Source of the DNA: Daucus carota subsp. sativus
Taxonomy: Eukaryota; Streptophyta; Magnoliopsida; Apiales; Apiaceae
Assembly (NCBI RefSeq): GCF_001625215.2
Contig: NC_030385.2
Coordinates: 39,271,598-39,335,597, forward strand
Length of the DNA stretch: 64,000 bases
Direction: 5' to 3'
Shown here: positions 1-12,476 of the stretch, in pieces
Layout: the number at the start of each line of letters is the position of its first letter
How positions within the stretch are numbered: the first letter of the stretch is position 1
Program-made: the position numbers and the translations under genes
The notes under the pieces: generated by a model
The model's database searches: none
What the model was told of the DNA's origin: nothing
The model's input: only the letters and a program-made list of their open reading frames with translations

Positions 1-1130
1 TGATATAATAATAGCATTTCATGTTTGGAATAAAAATCTATAAGTTTATGGATATATTATTAAATTATTATTTGTATAGTTAAAATAATAAAAAAAATAT
101 TAAGTAATTTTTATCTAAAATATTTATAAAAAAACATGAAAATAGTAATGATTATATAATTAAAGTTTCTCGGCGTCGCCTAACGGCGATGCCTCATACC
201 TTAAACAAAATAGCAAAAAATAATAATAAACTGTATGCAAAGAATTTTATTGTTAAGTTATTTGAATAAAACGATGCTCATCTATCAAATTTTAATTCAA
301 ATAAAAAATGCTCATAGCATTTTAGCCCGTGCTACGTACACAGATATGATTTTTTGTTTTTTTTTTTCTAGTTAAGCTATACATTTTTTTATTAACAAAC
401 AGTATGATATGAGATATAAGTTATGAAAGACAACGTAATAGATTTTTCATTAGTATCATTAATTAAAGTGAATATGCTGATGATAGAGTTTCCTCCCGTC
501 CTTAGTAAAAATTGATAAACATGTTAAAAAATAATTAACCTTGAAGGAATAATCAATAAAGAAATACATGTGTGATTTAAAAAGAAAAAAGAAATACATA
601 TGTAGTCATAATTGAGTTACATTACCAAAATTATATGCTACAATTATTGTCTATATTAGAAATTGACAATAAGAATATATACGTCATAAATATTAATAAT
701 GGAATAGATTCTGTATCGATTTTATAACGGAACAGATTTTTCATTAGTATCATTAATATAACCAAATTTTAATATAATAATAATAATTTATGTTTGGAAT
801 AAAAATTTATAAGTTTATGGATCTATTATTAAATCATTAATTGTATAGTTAAAATAATTAAAAAATAATTTTTTTTTCAAAAATATTTATAAAAGACATG
901 AAAATAGTAATGACTATATAATTAAAATTTCTCGTTGTCGCCTAATTGCAACACCTCGTATCTTGAATAGAATAACAAAAAATTATAATAAACCGCATGT
1001 AAAAATTTTTATTGTTAATTTATTTAAATAAAAATATGCTCATTTATTACCACATGAAAATTATTTAAGCATTTTGGCCCGTGCTACACACACAGGTATG
1101 ATACAAGTATGAAAAAAAATGCTTTATTAA
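1..1130. repeat. Duplicated AT-rich module, possible eroded transposon ends
   Basis: Two diverged direct copies of a roughly 340-base module lie at about 1-350 and 770-1100. Both begin with a stretch around 'atgtttggaataaaaat', continue through a block around 'tttctcg..gtcgcct', and end near 'gcccgtgctac' followed by 'acacag..atgat'. The 'gcccgtgctac' part resembles the GC-rich terminal hairpin of plant Helitrons, but it is eroded here and I cannot define element borders. No coding potential is seen. Confidence 0.55.
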
Positions 1131-2515
1131 TAATGATTTTATAACAAAAATTCTTGATTTGGAAATTGAATGTAATGAACATGAAAACTGTATAAATTAA
1201 ACGAAAAAGTATTGTTGTAGTAATAAATGTCAAAATCTGTGGAAATCAAATGAAGTTTGACCTCCTATTCGCATATAAGCTATTACAGTCCAGATTCATG
1301 TATCGAAAATTTGTAAAACCGAGTGTATGAATACTTCCCTATATATCAAGAGCTGAAATTATGGAATCAGAAAAGACTCCATTACTTTGAATTTATAACA
1401 AAAAGTTTTGATTTGAAAATTAAATATAGTGTATATGTAAACCACCACATTTTATACAAAAATGGATTGTAATAATAAATGCCAAAATTATTGAAAATTA
1501 AATAAAATTTGACTATTTTTCCTTATTTACATATAAGTTATAGCAGGCTAGATTCATGTATCCGAAAATTTTAAAAGTCTAATATATAGAAATTTCTTTA
1601 TCAAGAGTTAAAATTGTGAAGTGAAAAAAAAAACTCCATTAATCGGAAATTAAAACAAAAAGTCCATCTGAAAATTGAATATAGTAAATATGAAAACTGC
1701 ACAAATTATACGAAAAAGTTTTGTAATATTAAATGCTAGAAAAAGTGGAAATCAAATTATGTTTGACTACGTTTCTTTTTTTTGCTATGAATTATAGCAG
1801 TCTATATCCATGTATCAGAAAATATTCAAAAATAATAATTAATATATAAAAATATCAAAAGTCTTGATTTGAAAATTAAATGTATTGAATATGGAAACCA
1901 ATATATATTATACAAAAAAGGATTGTAATAATAACGGCCAAAATCAGTTAAATAAAATAAAGGTCGTCTATTTTTCCTTATTTACATATGGGTTATAGCA
2001 TGATAGACTCATGTATCCAAAAATTTAAAAGGTCAAATATATAAAAACTTTCTTATCAAGATCTAAAATTATGGAGTGAAAAAAAACTCTATTAATTTGA
2101 AATTATAACAAAAAGTCTTGATTTGAAAATTTAAATATAATGAACGTGGAAACCACAGACATTAAATGTAAATGGTATTTTAGTAATTAATGTCAACATC
2201 AATGAAAATCAAATAAAATTTGACTTCCCTATTTGCATATGAGCTATAACAGTCTAGATCTATGTATCTGAATATTTTAAAATCTAATATATAAAAACTT
2301 TCTTATCGAGAGCTAAAATTGTGAAGTGAAAAAGTACTCCATTAATTTGAAATTATAACAAAAGGTCTAGATTTGAAAATTGAATATAGTGAATATGGAA
2401 ACCACTACATATTATACAAAAAAGAATTAATGCCAAAATCATCGAAAATCAAATATATTTTGACTACATTTCCTTATACACATGAGTTATAGTAGGCTAG
2501 ATTCATGTATCTGGA
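1130..2515. repeat. Diverged ~250-bp tandem array, about 5-6 units
   Basis: A unit of about 200-265 bases recurs. Each unit carries, in order, 'ttataacaaaaagtcttgat', 'gaaaattgaatatagtgaa', 'ttgacta.tttccttattta' and 'agattcatgtatc'. The last landmark recurs near 1285, 1548, 1800, 2005, 2255 and 2494. Copies differ at many positions, with small indels and one shortened unit, so the array is old. It is satellite-like and non-coding. The family is unknown to me. Confidence 0.75.
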
Positions 2516-4150
2516 CGAAAATTGGGTCATATTCATTCTCGGTGTCTCTTGTCAAAATACAATGACACGCAATGAGAAGTAAACAAAAAGCCTTGATCAG
2601 ATGTTGAGAAAAAGTGAATATAAATCTTCACACGGTGAGCATCCGATAGTGGCCTGGACGAATCATCTCTTTTCAGCAGCTGCAAGGAAAACTCAACCAT
2701 AAAAAAAGGATCAATAAATGCATTAGTGGACATATATGCATCATAATCACTATCAATACGAAAGGAAATTATGCAAAAATAATGTCAAAAAAATTAATTA
2801 CAAAATATCATGTCATCTATACAATATAAAAAACTTAAAAATTGGAACAAAAATACAAAAAAATAGAACATACACCAATGCTAAGCCACAATCCCATATG
2901 TGGAGGTCGTATACTTTCAAAAAAGGCCTCTCCAGCTTTCCAAACTTTCACCCAATAACTACCTTAATCCAATATTAGGTGAATCATATGAGCTCCCCAC
3001 ATGAGAATACCTATTAATTAATAACAGACACAAACTTATTACGAATTGTTGTATATCACACTAATGATTCTACATGAAGACGTTAACGACAATACGATCG
3101 CGTCCAAGACTTTTGAGGAACCAAGACCAAGAGTACTGTATCTTGAAAATGAATGCGTATGAAAACTTTACTCTAGTGCGGAAATCAATTACCTAATGCA
3201 TGTGCTTTCTTTTGATTCTTGGAAATTGTCTCAACACTTTTACCACGATCCACGTCCATTTCTTTTCACACCTGCAGAAACAAAATTTTACGATTATAAT
3301 CGAGGATTTCGATACTGCAACATTATCATAGAAAGGATTGCAAAACCTGTTGACGACGTTGAATCCGTCTTCATGCTAAAAAAACACGACCACCGTTATC
3401 ACTGCAATATAAAATAAATGTTACTACCATACACTCTACAAATCGAGAGAGAAAAAAATGATCAAATGATTACAGATGCAAGTAGATAATAAGAATTTTG
3501 AATTTTAAATAAAAAATAGCAGAGAGCATAATGGAGGAGGAAGAGATTGATTTAGATAAATAAGCACGGATTTGTTATGATTAATTATCATGTTTGAATT
3601 TGAAATCAATTAGACGTAGTAATGAGTGCCATGATTGGAGGAACCGAATTCAACGCCTTTTTCAAACTCTCATATGATTGGAAGATGCTATGAGATCCAA
3701 AAATCTCAATGAGTGGCTTGATCAATGGAACAACAATAAATGCCACGCTCCTGATATGGCAGGAACTTGCTGCATGCCCAATGGAAATCGGGTGGGTCGC
3801 ATAAAAACCCGGAATATTCTTTCATAGTGTTAAGTTGAATGAGAAAGCTGCCGGGTCGATCCGAAACTTAATGGGTTGATCCAAGAGAAAGTGAAATTAC
3901 CAAAGCAGCCTTAAAAAATGACTCATGCTTTAAGAATTATATAGATTAAAAATCAGTGGGTCCCACCACTTCACCCACTTTTCCTTCTCTTTTCCACTAC
4001 TTTATACCTATTTCTTAACCTCCGTGCCCAAACCCAATGTAAAGAATTGGGTGGGACGGAGGGAGTATTATTTTTCGGTGGGCAGAATAATTGTATAAGT
4101 CCAATGGGCCACAACAAAGTGAACAACCCAATACATCAATCCGAAAGTAC
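2516..4150. other. Gene-free AT-rich spacer
   Basis: I see no convincing gene. The short open frames here (near 2533-2733 on minus, 2736-2978 and 3196-3417 on plus) lack recognisable domains or splice context. Near 4050-4068 the sequence 'acggagggagta' matches the right end of a Stowaway MITE, but its left end was not found, so at most a fragment is present. Confidence 0.5.
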
Positions 4151-4158
4151 TTGACAAC

Positions 4159-4860
4159 TAGGGCTGAGCATTACCCAAAAAACCGAAAACCGAATTACTC
4201 TTTTTTTCGAAACTGAACCGAACCGAAATTCTATTCTAAACCGAACCGAACTAACCGAATTATTTCGGTTCGGTTTCGGTTTCGGTTTAAAAAAACCGAA
4301 ATTTTCGAAAAGCTGGGCATTTTTTGGGACACAAGCTTTATCAAAAACAAATTAAAAGACAAGCAGCAATCTTTTTGATTCACCAACCTTATATTGTGTG
4401 GCAGAAGTGAAACCCAGGTGTTTGAGTTGTTAAACTCTTCAGACACGAAGAAAAGAAAAACAAAGCTCAAAACTATATGATAAACGCATAGTAAAGCTAG
4501 CTGATTTTCAAACAAACGAGGGTGATGCAGTTGGTTGGAGAATTGATTAGGGAAGAAGAGAGGCTCAGGAGATTAGTAAACAAATCGAAGAGGAGGATAC
4601 AAATAGCTCTTCAATAACTGCTTAATACTTACAGGTAATAATGTATATAAAATAATATTTATTTTATATTTAATAAAAAGTTCGGTTGTTTCGGTTCAAA
4701 CCGAAATATTATATCAAAAATCGAACCGAACCGATATTATTTTCGGTTCAAACCGAAAAACCGAATTAACCGAAATTTTGGAAAAATTGAAACCGAACCG
4801 AACCGAAATTATACGGTTCGGTTCGATTTTACGGTTTCGGTTCGGTTTTGCTCACCCCTA
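4159..4860. mobile_element. hAT-type MITE with perfect 8-bp target duplication
   Basis: A 702-base non-autonomous DNA transposon. Ends are inverted: TAGGGCTGAGCA on the left, and the complement of TAGGGGTGAGCA on the right. The octamer TTGACAAC occurs directly outside both ends (4151-4158 and 4861-4868), which is the 8-bp duplication expected of hAT insertion. The outer parts are dominated by ACCGAA/TTCGGT repeats, likely subterminal transposase-binding arrays. The centre (about 4310-4620) is ordinary sequence with no transposase. The intact duplication suggests a fairly young insertion. Confidence 0.9.
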
Positions 4861-4868
4861 TTGACAAC

Positions 4869-6271
4869 ATCTACCTACAACTCCACCAGATAAACTCTTA
4901 AAAAAGATAATTAAATATATACCGTAAATACTTCAAAATATACAATATGTTCTTTGATTCAATGACATAACAATAATAGTAAAGTAACAATAATAATATA
5001 ATTAACTACAAGAACATAAATAATAATATAAATAATTTGATGAAATTTCAAAAACAAATAGAAATATATTATACTTAAATTTGATTATAAAAAATTACTT
5101 ACTTTTTTAAAAAAAAGAAAAATATTTCAATGGTGAAAAGTCATACGGCATCTGCATATATAATCGAAATTGAACAAACGTATAATCATATCACCGTTGA
5201 ATCCTTTCTTTTTTGATAGGCAACCAAACGACTTTTTGAAGAGATATAAACATGCTGTAATACTTCCAAAATTGTTTAATCGATCATAAATGCATCACCA
5301 TACAAATCTTTATCACTAAATCAACACCATGAAAACTCCGCAGATCTGTAATCCCAAACATCATAAACACACAAAAACCAAACTCTCACGGATAGAGAGA
5401 CCAAACAAAATCCAAATAAATTGAAAATTTGTCGAAGAAATTAAGAGAGTAACTAAGTAGTAAAAAGAACATACAACATTTGATCTTTCCACCAATGAAA
5501 GCCCCGACAGGCGACAGGCAGCTAACTCGAGATTAGAGAAAAATTCACAGTTTAAAGAAAACCATTTAAAAAATCAAGGATCTGTCCCGCAATCACTAGA
5601 AGCGCTTATTTTAGCAACCTAACCTGCTTCTAATTTTGTGTATTAGGACGAAAAAGTAGAAATGTTTATTTTAAGATTTTAAAGTCAGGAGTTGGAAGTC
5701 AGAAATGCGAGAATTTATGAACATTTTTTAGTGATTGACATTTTATCAGGAAATTTTTAAATGTTTAATGCGTAACAACTTTTATTTATTAATAAAATTT
5801 TGTATTATAATAATATATATTTTTTTAATTTATAAATTTAAATTATCAAACACTCAATTAGCTTGTGAGAAAAATTATCCAAACACATTTAATAACTTAT
5901 AAATTATAATTATTTATAATCTATATTTTTATTTTAAACAATAAAACAAAGCCGCCCTCTGAATATATTTGTACTTCAGACCGGAAGAGTAATTCTTACC
6001 CTATTGGCATGTTTGAATGACAAAGCTTTATATTCACCTTTGAATATTTTACGGAGCAGATATTAAGCATAGAAACGATGAGAACGTACGTTATGTATGT
6101 AGAGATTCCTGCAGTTCTGCAAGACTGCAAACAGTCAAAGTGTCAAACTGACTAATGAATGAAAAGACCATTAATGCTGTATTAATTAACTACTTCAGCT
6201 CCATTCTAGTCGTTACTTTTAATTTTGAAACATGTAAGTAGAATAAACACAGCAGCAGTAGTCATAATCAA
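4869..6271. other. Gene-free AT-rich spacer
   Basis: No open frame with recognisable coding character. A segment at about 5600-5950 is rich in 'ttataa' motifs and has poorly defined ends; it may be a decayed MITE, but I could not identify terminal repeats or a target duplication. Confidence 0.4.
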
Positions 6272-6273
6272 TA

Positions 6274-6576
6274 CTCCTTCCGTATCAATTTATAAGTCCA
6301 TTTTGGAATAAACACACATATTAAGAAAAAAGTTGGTTAAATGCAATCTTATCTCAAGTATTATTAATTAGTGCATTGATAAGTGAGAATATTGTTGAGT
6401 TTCAAAAAAATCACAATAAATACAGGAATTTAGTGCATTGAGAAATGAGAATAATGTTGAGTTTCAAAAAAACCACAATTAATATGTAGATAAATTTGTA
6501 TTGAAAGAATAGAGGGACAAGTATTTTGAGACAATTTTTTTTTCCAGAATGGACCTATAAATTGAGACGGAGGGAG
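6274..6576. mobile_element. Stowaway (Tc1/mariner) MITE
   Basis: A 303-base element. Left end CTCCTTCCGTATCAATTTAT and right end ATAAATTGAGACGGAGGGAG are inverted copies. It is flanked by TA on both sides (6272-6273 and 6577-6578), the target duplication of mariner-type elements. The CTCCNTCCGT terminus is diagnostic of plant Stowaway MITEs. No coding sequence. Confidence 0.9.
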
Positions 6577-6578
6577 TA

Positions 6579-7563
6579 TTATGGTTACAGCACATTTTTT
6601 AATATTCTTTTAAAGTACAACCATGCATGTAATATATTTTTAATTTCTTTTTTTCTGAATAAAAATTTAGTATTTAAATTTTTATTTAAGAAAAATTAAA
6701 AAAAATTATGAAGTTATATTTTATAAGAGTATCAAAAAGAACGTATACAATCTGACAGTGGGAGCAATAATACTGTAGCATAGCAGTGGTAACTGAGCAT
6801 CGTGCTGTGAGTTAGAGTTGAAAAATCCGATAGAAGACAAAGGAGTGTCATAAATTTATAGATATATTTGTTTGAATAACTGAAGATTTTAGTTTAATCT
6901 TTTTAATGACATAATTTTATTTCAAAATTTTGATTTTACAAATATGTAGAAGACCATTTTAAAAGATAATTTGTAGTACTTTATTATTATATTGATAATT
7001 CTTATATTCATGGAATTGCAATCACCAAAAAATTATCCAAACACATAAAATAAAAGTCACTTCTCACTTAATTAACTTTTAATTATGGAAACCAAAACTC
7101 ATTTCACTGAATTTGGTTTTCAAATTTTATATTTCAATGATTATAGAAAAAGCAGTTTAAAGTTTTATTAATTTTGCTTAGAAATAATAATTTTATGCAA
7201 TAATGTCAGCTATAGCTTTATGGTGGACCCTTTGAATGGTGATTAATATCTAATTATTTTAAAATTATTTTAAAACCATGATGGTAGAATTTAGCACAGA
7301 AAAGTCAAAACTATAATTATTTTAAATTTATACTGTTATAAACAAAATATTAAAATATGATATGAAAGACCCATATAAACCAGGTACGGTTTAAATTCGA
7401 ATTCAAATTTTAAACGGTAAGCCAACTGTGACCTACTAAACCTAGTGACAAACCAATCGGTCGCCGCCACATCACCTCATTTGTGAAACCAATATTTTCA
7501 TTTATACTGAACACAAGTCTCAGTGGGCCCCAGTCTTGTCCGCTCCTAACGTATACTTGAGGA
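6579..7563. other. Spacer upstream of cyclin gene
   Basis: AT-rich, no gene seen. The last ~150 bases before the MSA motif become more GC-rich and probably belong to the distal promoter of the A-type cyclin downstream. Confidence 0.4.
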
Positions 7564-7574
7564 TCCAACGGTTA
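7564..7574 (+). promoter_or_regulatory. MSA (mitosis-specific activator) element
   Basis: TCCAACGGTTA matches the full consensus YCYAACGGYYA bound by three-repeat (R1R2R3) MYB factors, which drive G2/M-phase transcription in plants. It lies about 250 bases upstream of the cyclin start codon and some 70 bases upstream of a TATA box, a normal place for a functional MSA. The match is seen; the activity is inferred. Confidence 0.65.
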
Positions 7575-7635
7575 GGATCTCATTCCTCTTGAATTCAAAT
7601 TATACTTCATCCTTTTCAAAACAACATTTGTACAT

Positions 7636-7643
7636 TATAAAAA
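7636..7643 (+). promoter_or_regulatory. TATA box of the cyclin A gene
   Basis: TATAAAAA, about 190 bases before the start codon at 7826. This would place transcription start near 7665-7675 and leave a leader of roughly 150 bases. Confidence 0.5.
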
Positions 7644-7825
7644 AACGTACACTCTCTTGCATCTCTTTAGTATTGTACTGTCTACAAAATCTCCATAGTC
7701 CCATGAATCAAAGTCCTCTTTTTAGTCTTCGACAAAGCTAGAGATTGTACTTTGATACTACTCGTACTCATACGAGAATCGGAAAATTTTGAATTTTTCT
7801 AGGGATTGAATTTAGTTGAAGAAAA

Positions 7826-10394
7826 ATGTCTATGCAGAACAGGCGTAATTCGATGAGTTCTTCACAGACATCTTCTTTGGCTAAGAGGCAAGCAGAGAGC
7901 TTTGGAAAAGCTGCGGTTTTTATACCGGAGATGGCGAAGAAAAGGCCTGCATTAGCCAATGTGACAAATCAGAAGCATGTTTCACAGATTGGCCCAAGAA
8001 GCTCGATGAATATGGTAATGCCAAATTCTTGATATTTATTTCATTTACTAAAATTTAAATTTACAACGTTAATTTAGAAGATAAGTAGAGTTTGTGTGTT
8101 AAAATGGATTTGCAGTTAAACATGGCACAATTAATTTATATGCAGGGTGAATTAATTGATAGTTTGATTCTGATTATTAGACTTGTTTTTAGATTTTCCT
8201 GCTAAGCTGATGAGTGATCTGCATTTTTTGAATGATATATGACCTGTTTTAGAAAATTGAAGCTGTGAAATGATTTTAAAACTTTTATGAAGGTAAAACA
8301 TCCAGGGAAAATTGACAATACAAAGAAGGGGAATTCCACCAACGCTGCTAAGGCTAAACCAAGTTCAGTTGTTCCGAAAAATAATCCAAATTTGCCAGTT
8401 TGTGATGGAACTTTATCAAGGACTATTGCCCCTTCTGGCCCTTGTAGCATGGACATATCTCCGGATGAATCGGACAATTTATCAGTTTCAATGGATGAAA
8501 GTATGTCTACTTGTGATTCTTTGAAGAGCCCGGAAGTCGAATACATAGATAAGAGCAATGTGGCAGATATTGATTCAATTGAAAGAAAGACATGTAACAA
8601 CCTCCATATATCAGACCATGTGGAAACAGGTTGGGCTTATTGTACTGTGTTTAGACATGTTGTTAAGTTTTCAGTTGCTGCTTTCTTTACTCATGTTAAG
8701 TTTGAATGTACTTAGGAAATGTCTGCAAGAGGGACATATTGGCGGAAATGGAAACCAGTGACAAAATTGTTGATCTGGATGACAAGTTTACGGATCCACA
8801 GATGTGTGCAACAATGGCTTGCGATATTTACAAGCACTTGAGAGCCTCTGAGGTATATAAAATCACAAATGAACTTGAAAAATAATTATTGATTATATGT
8901 TCCTTGCTTATACTTTCGCAATTAAAGGTGAAGAAAAGGCCATCTGTTGATTTTATGGAGAAGGTTCAAACAGACATTACCATCAGCATGCGTGCAATAC
9001 TAGTTGACTGGCTTGTTGAGGTAAAGTTACAATAGTAATAATGGAGTATGCTATAGAGAAATGCTATTATCTTACAGCTGAGCTACATCTCCTAATTGCA
9101 AATGTGAAATTACAGGTGTCCGAAGAATACAGGCTTGTGCCAGATACTCTGTACCTGACAGTTAACTACATCGATAGATATCTTTCTGGAAATATCATGG
9201 ACAGGCAGCGGTTGCAATTGCTTGGTGTTGCTTGCATGATGATTGCTTCGTAAGATGCATTTATACGTCTTTTTTACTCTCCATCGTTTTCACTCAGTAT
9301 CGACACAATCTGACATGAAATTGTGTTGTCAGGAAGTACGAGGAGATTTGTCCTCCCCAGGTAGAAGAGTTCTGCTACATCACAGACAACACATACTTTA
9401 AGGATGAGGTGAGTGACACCGATATTTATGAGCAGTTTTTAAATTATTGAGCACACATTGAGCAAAATCATTGCTGCAGGTATTTGAAATGGAATCTGCT
9501 GTTCTGAATTTCCTCAAGTTTGAATTGACAGCCCCAACAGTTAAATGTTTTTTGAGGTAATGCGCAGATTGTTGTAGTCAGTAATATATATTTCGTCTTA
9601 GCTGTTTGATGCTTGTAGCTGACAAGTTAGTTTGTATTTGCTGGAAATAATGTAGGCGGTTTGTTCGTGCTGCTCAAGGGGTTACAGAGGTATTGTCAGT
9701 TTGCGTTTCTCATATTTTTTTTTATAAGAGAGTCAGAATTGGATTCATGATCGAGTTTCTATTATGATCTACATTAAAACAATATCAAACTGACCTTTTT
9801 TTTGATATATTGTTCTGTTGTTACAGGCTCCATCAATGCAGCTAGAATGTATGTCCAACTACTTGGCAGAGCTATCTCTTCTTGAGTACAGCATGCTTCG
9901 TTATGCCCCTTCGCTTGTTGCTGCATCAGCGATCTTCTTGACCAGATTTATACTTTCTCCATCAATGAGGCCTTGGGTATGCCTCTGACAATTTACACCC
10001 CACCTGTTTGTATCTTCCGCTGCCAGTTAAATATAACTTAAATCTCTTGTATGATGCAGAACTCCACCTTGAAGCATTATGCACAGTACGAGCCTTCAGA
10101 CCTGCGTGATTGTGTTAGCGCACTGCATAGCCTTGCCTGTAACAGCCTCAATTCCAATTTACCTGCAATCAGGGAGAAATACAGTCAGCACAAGGTAAGG
10201 AACTTACATATGACCCCGTTTGGCTTACCTTATTTTTCATCTCGTCTCAATTCCAGTTAAAAGTCATCTACTACATGATCTGCTGTTCAAATTTTATCTG
10301 ATAACACATATTTGTTTCTCAGTACAAGTTTGTGGCCAAGTTCAACATTCCGTCGATACCTCAGGAGTACTTTCTGGACATCATAAGCGGCTGA
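7826..10394 (+). CDS. CYCA1: A1-type mitotic cyclin
   Basis: Regulatory subunit of cyclin-dependent kinases acting in the nucleus through S to M phase. Eleven exons join in frame: 7826-8014, 8293-8629, 8716-8852, 8928-9020, 9116-9249, 9333-9408, 9480-9556, 9656-9689, 9827-9976, 10060-10194 and 10323-10394, all with GT-AG introns, giving 477 residues. Residues 40-48, RPALANVTN, fit the destruction box RxxLxxxxN that targets A/B cyclins to the anaphase-promoting complex. The N-terminal cyclin box starts near residue 220 and contains MRAILVDWLVEVSEEY, holding the hydrophobic MRAIL patch and the LVEVS signature of plant A-type cyclins. The C-terminal box follows EVFEMESAVLNFLKFE and ends near FNIPSIPQEYF. 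Length and C-terminus fit CYCA1 better than CYCA2 or CYCA3. An MSA motif upstream suggests G2/M expression. Confidence 0.93.
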
Positions 10395-12476
10395 TATGTT
10401 AAGAGTGGGATCGATAACCATTCCAATTATCCGTTGGACTAACTATCCTGGTTGCAGCGCAGTATTTGTAGTTTTAGCTTAGATTCTTCTTACTTTGTGA
10501 TGATTATGTGAATAGTTGATTAAGAAGATTGCGGATTTGTTTCTTTTTCATATAATACCCAATTTTAGAAGACTGAATCAACAACGCGATTAAAAAAGGT
10601 CTACTTATTTATCTTACGATATTTAAAATTTCAAGTTTTTACCAAACTCACAAGTTAGAACAACGTTTGTCCCGCGGTAAAGTCTCATCTTGTGCATTCG
10701 CCGAAGGGACAATAGTCACGTTAAACCCCCTTGAATATGCTCTCCCAGATCCTGGGACAATTCACAAAATTCTGATTCCACCAAAGGATATGTAAGCAAT
10801 ATGCAAATTAATCTAACTAATCAGGGAAAAAAAAATAACCTCACTTGTTTCTTCCAACACACATAGCATTCGGATTTTTATAATTTAAAAAATACAAAAT
10901 CCAAATTGTATGCAACAAAATTGATCAAGTTGTCGCTGATGTACATGGCCGGGTGCGTATTAAACATCATTGTATCAAAAAGGCTATAATTGAAAGCAAA
11001 ACAAAGAAGGCTATACTTACAAGGGTGTCGTAAAGAAGGAATATATACAGCATTAAAAAAAATCTCAAGCTACACAAAATACCTACACATACATCATTAT
11101 TGTTTAGGCTGTATAACATTATAAAATTCTTTTATACCGGTGAATCCATGTTACTGTTATGCTGGATAAGCGATAACATGGTCAAAAATATATTCTTGAA
11201 TTTCATTCGGGTACTCCAAGCATTTCATCTCTCATCTTCCTCCCTTAAAAGTGAAACAGCCATAGCCCAGTGTGCATAAACACAAGTCTGACTTGATCAT
11301 ATATATCATCCACAGAATATGAATGTCACTCTCATCACACTTTGTAATAATATACCTACAAATATCAAAAGAAAATAGCAAATATCATTTGAACCATAAT
11401 GAATTAATGAGAGTGGATTAGGATCTGATTTACAAAATTTGTACTTGCATACATATACACCAATCATAAGGTTGTAAGCTTGGACTGATATAGAGTTATG
11501 ACTTCTGATGTGTGATCTTTATGATTATATTTCTCCTCATATTTTTTACTTACTTTTGCATGAAATTGGATTTTATTTAATTTATTTTCATGTTTTTTTT
11601 GGGAATTAAGGAATACTTATTAGACCCGGAATTTTTTTACACGATATGAAAATTTAGTGTTTTGATCATAACAGAGTTCTACAAGTCCGTTTTGGGCCCG
11701 TAAACAGTCATTGAAAAGTTTGCGAGAAGACCTTTTAATTCAAGTATGGTCTCAGAATTTATTGAAGTTCCAATCAGCCCAGAAAATGGTCAGAAGCAGA
11801 TAGCTCGAATTTTATACTTTAGACTCCTATTCTATTTAGGAATCTCCTTTATATTATTATATTTCTTAATATATAACATTATTGAGAGAGAGTTCAGTTT
11901 TTAATTTTTATTTTGTATTGGGCCTGGGTGAGATGGGTGAGACAGGGAACACACATAAAATAGAAAAGATGCAGAGGGGAGACATAGAAGGAAATAGAAG
12001 GCAGTTACAAGCGACAGGAAGAACACACATAAGCATTCAAGGAAAATGCTTTATCTTCTCTGAAAGTGTCAAAGTGGGGACATCAAAACAAGTATGTGAA
12101 GTTATTTGAAGAAAGTGGCTATTATGATGTATAATTGGGAAGGAAAGCTTGAAAGTGGAAGTTGTAACTAATTTTAGGCAGCAAGTATCAGTTGTCCTAA
12201 ATATGAGGCTGAAACCTGTATGTGGGAAAAATTACACACGGAACCTTGTGGAAAAAATGTACCCACAAAAATACAAATATTCTTAATAAACTAATCTCTG
12301 CGCATGAAATTACAACAAATAAGGATCTGAACTTATGTTTGAAATCCAATTTTGTGATGTAAAATAATTCATCTTTAATTTATATACACACTATCCAAAA
12401 AAACCAGATAAGATACAGATTAGAACTATAAACTGCGAAAAAACATAGAATATCCATAATAAATGAAAAGAACATC
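10395..12476. other. Spacer between cyclin 3' end and RING-WD40 gene
   Basis: No independent gene recognised. It holds the 3' UTRs of the converging genes. A 63-base open stretch on minus (11225-11287) encodes TCVYAHWAMAVSLLREEDER then stop. It is preceded by an AG and could be an alternative last exon of the RING-WD40 gene, or chance. Scattered short open frames here look random. Confidence 0.4.

Noticed and set aside
1-2515. CRISPR-like repeat array
   Set aside because: Units are ~250 bases, diverged and without unique spacers; this is a eukaryotic tandem repeat.
4231-4515. Minus-strand frame inside the hAT MITE
   Set aside because: Part of it is a translation of ACCGAA repeats; no transposase motifs.
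8202-8600. Minus-strand frame of 132 codons
   Set aside because: Antisense to cyclin exon 2, whose frame joins cleanly to ten other exons.
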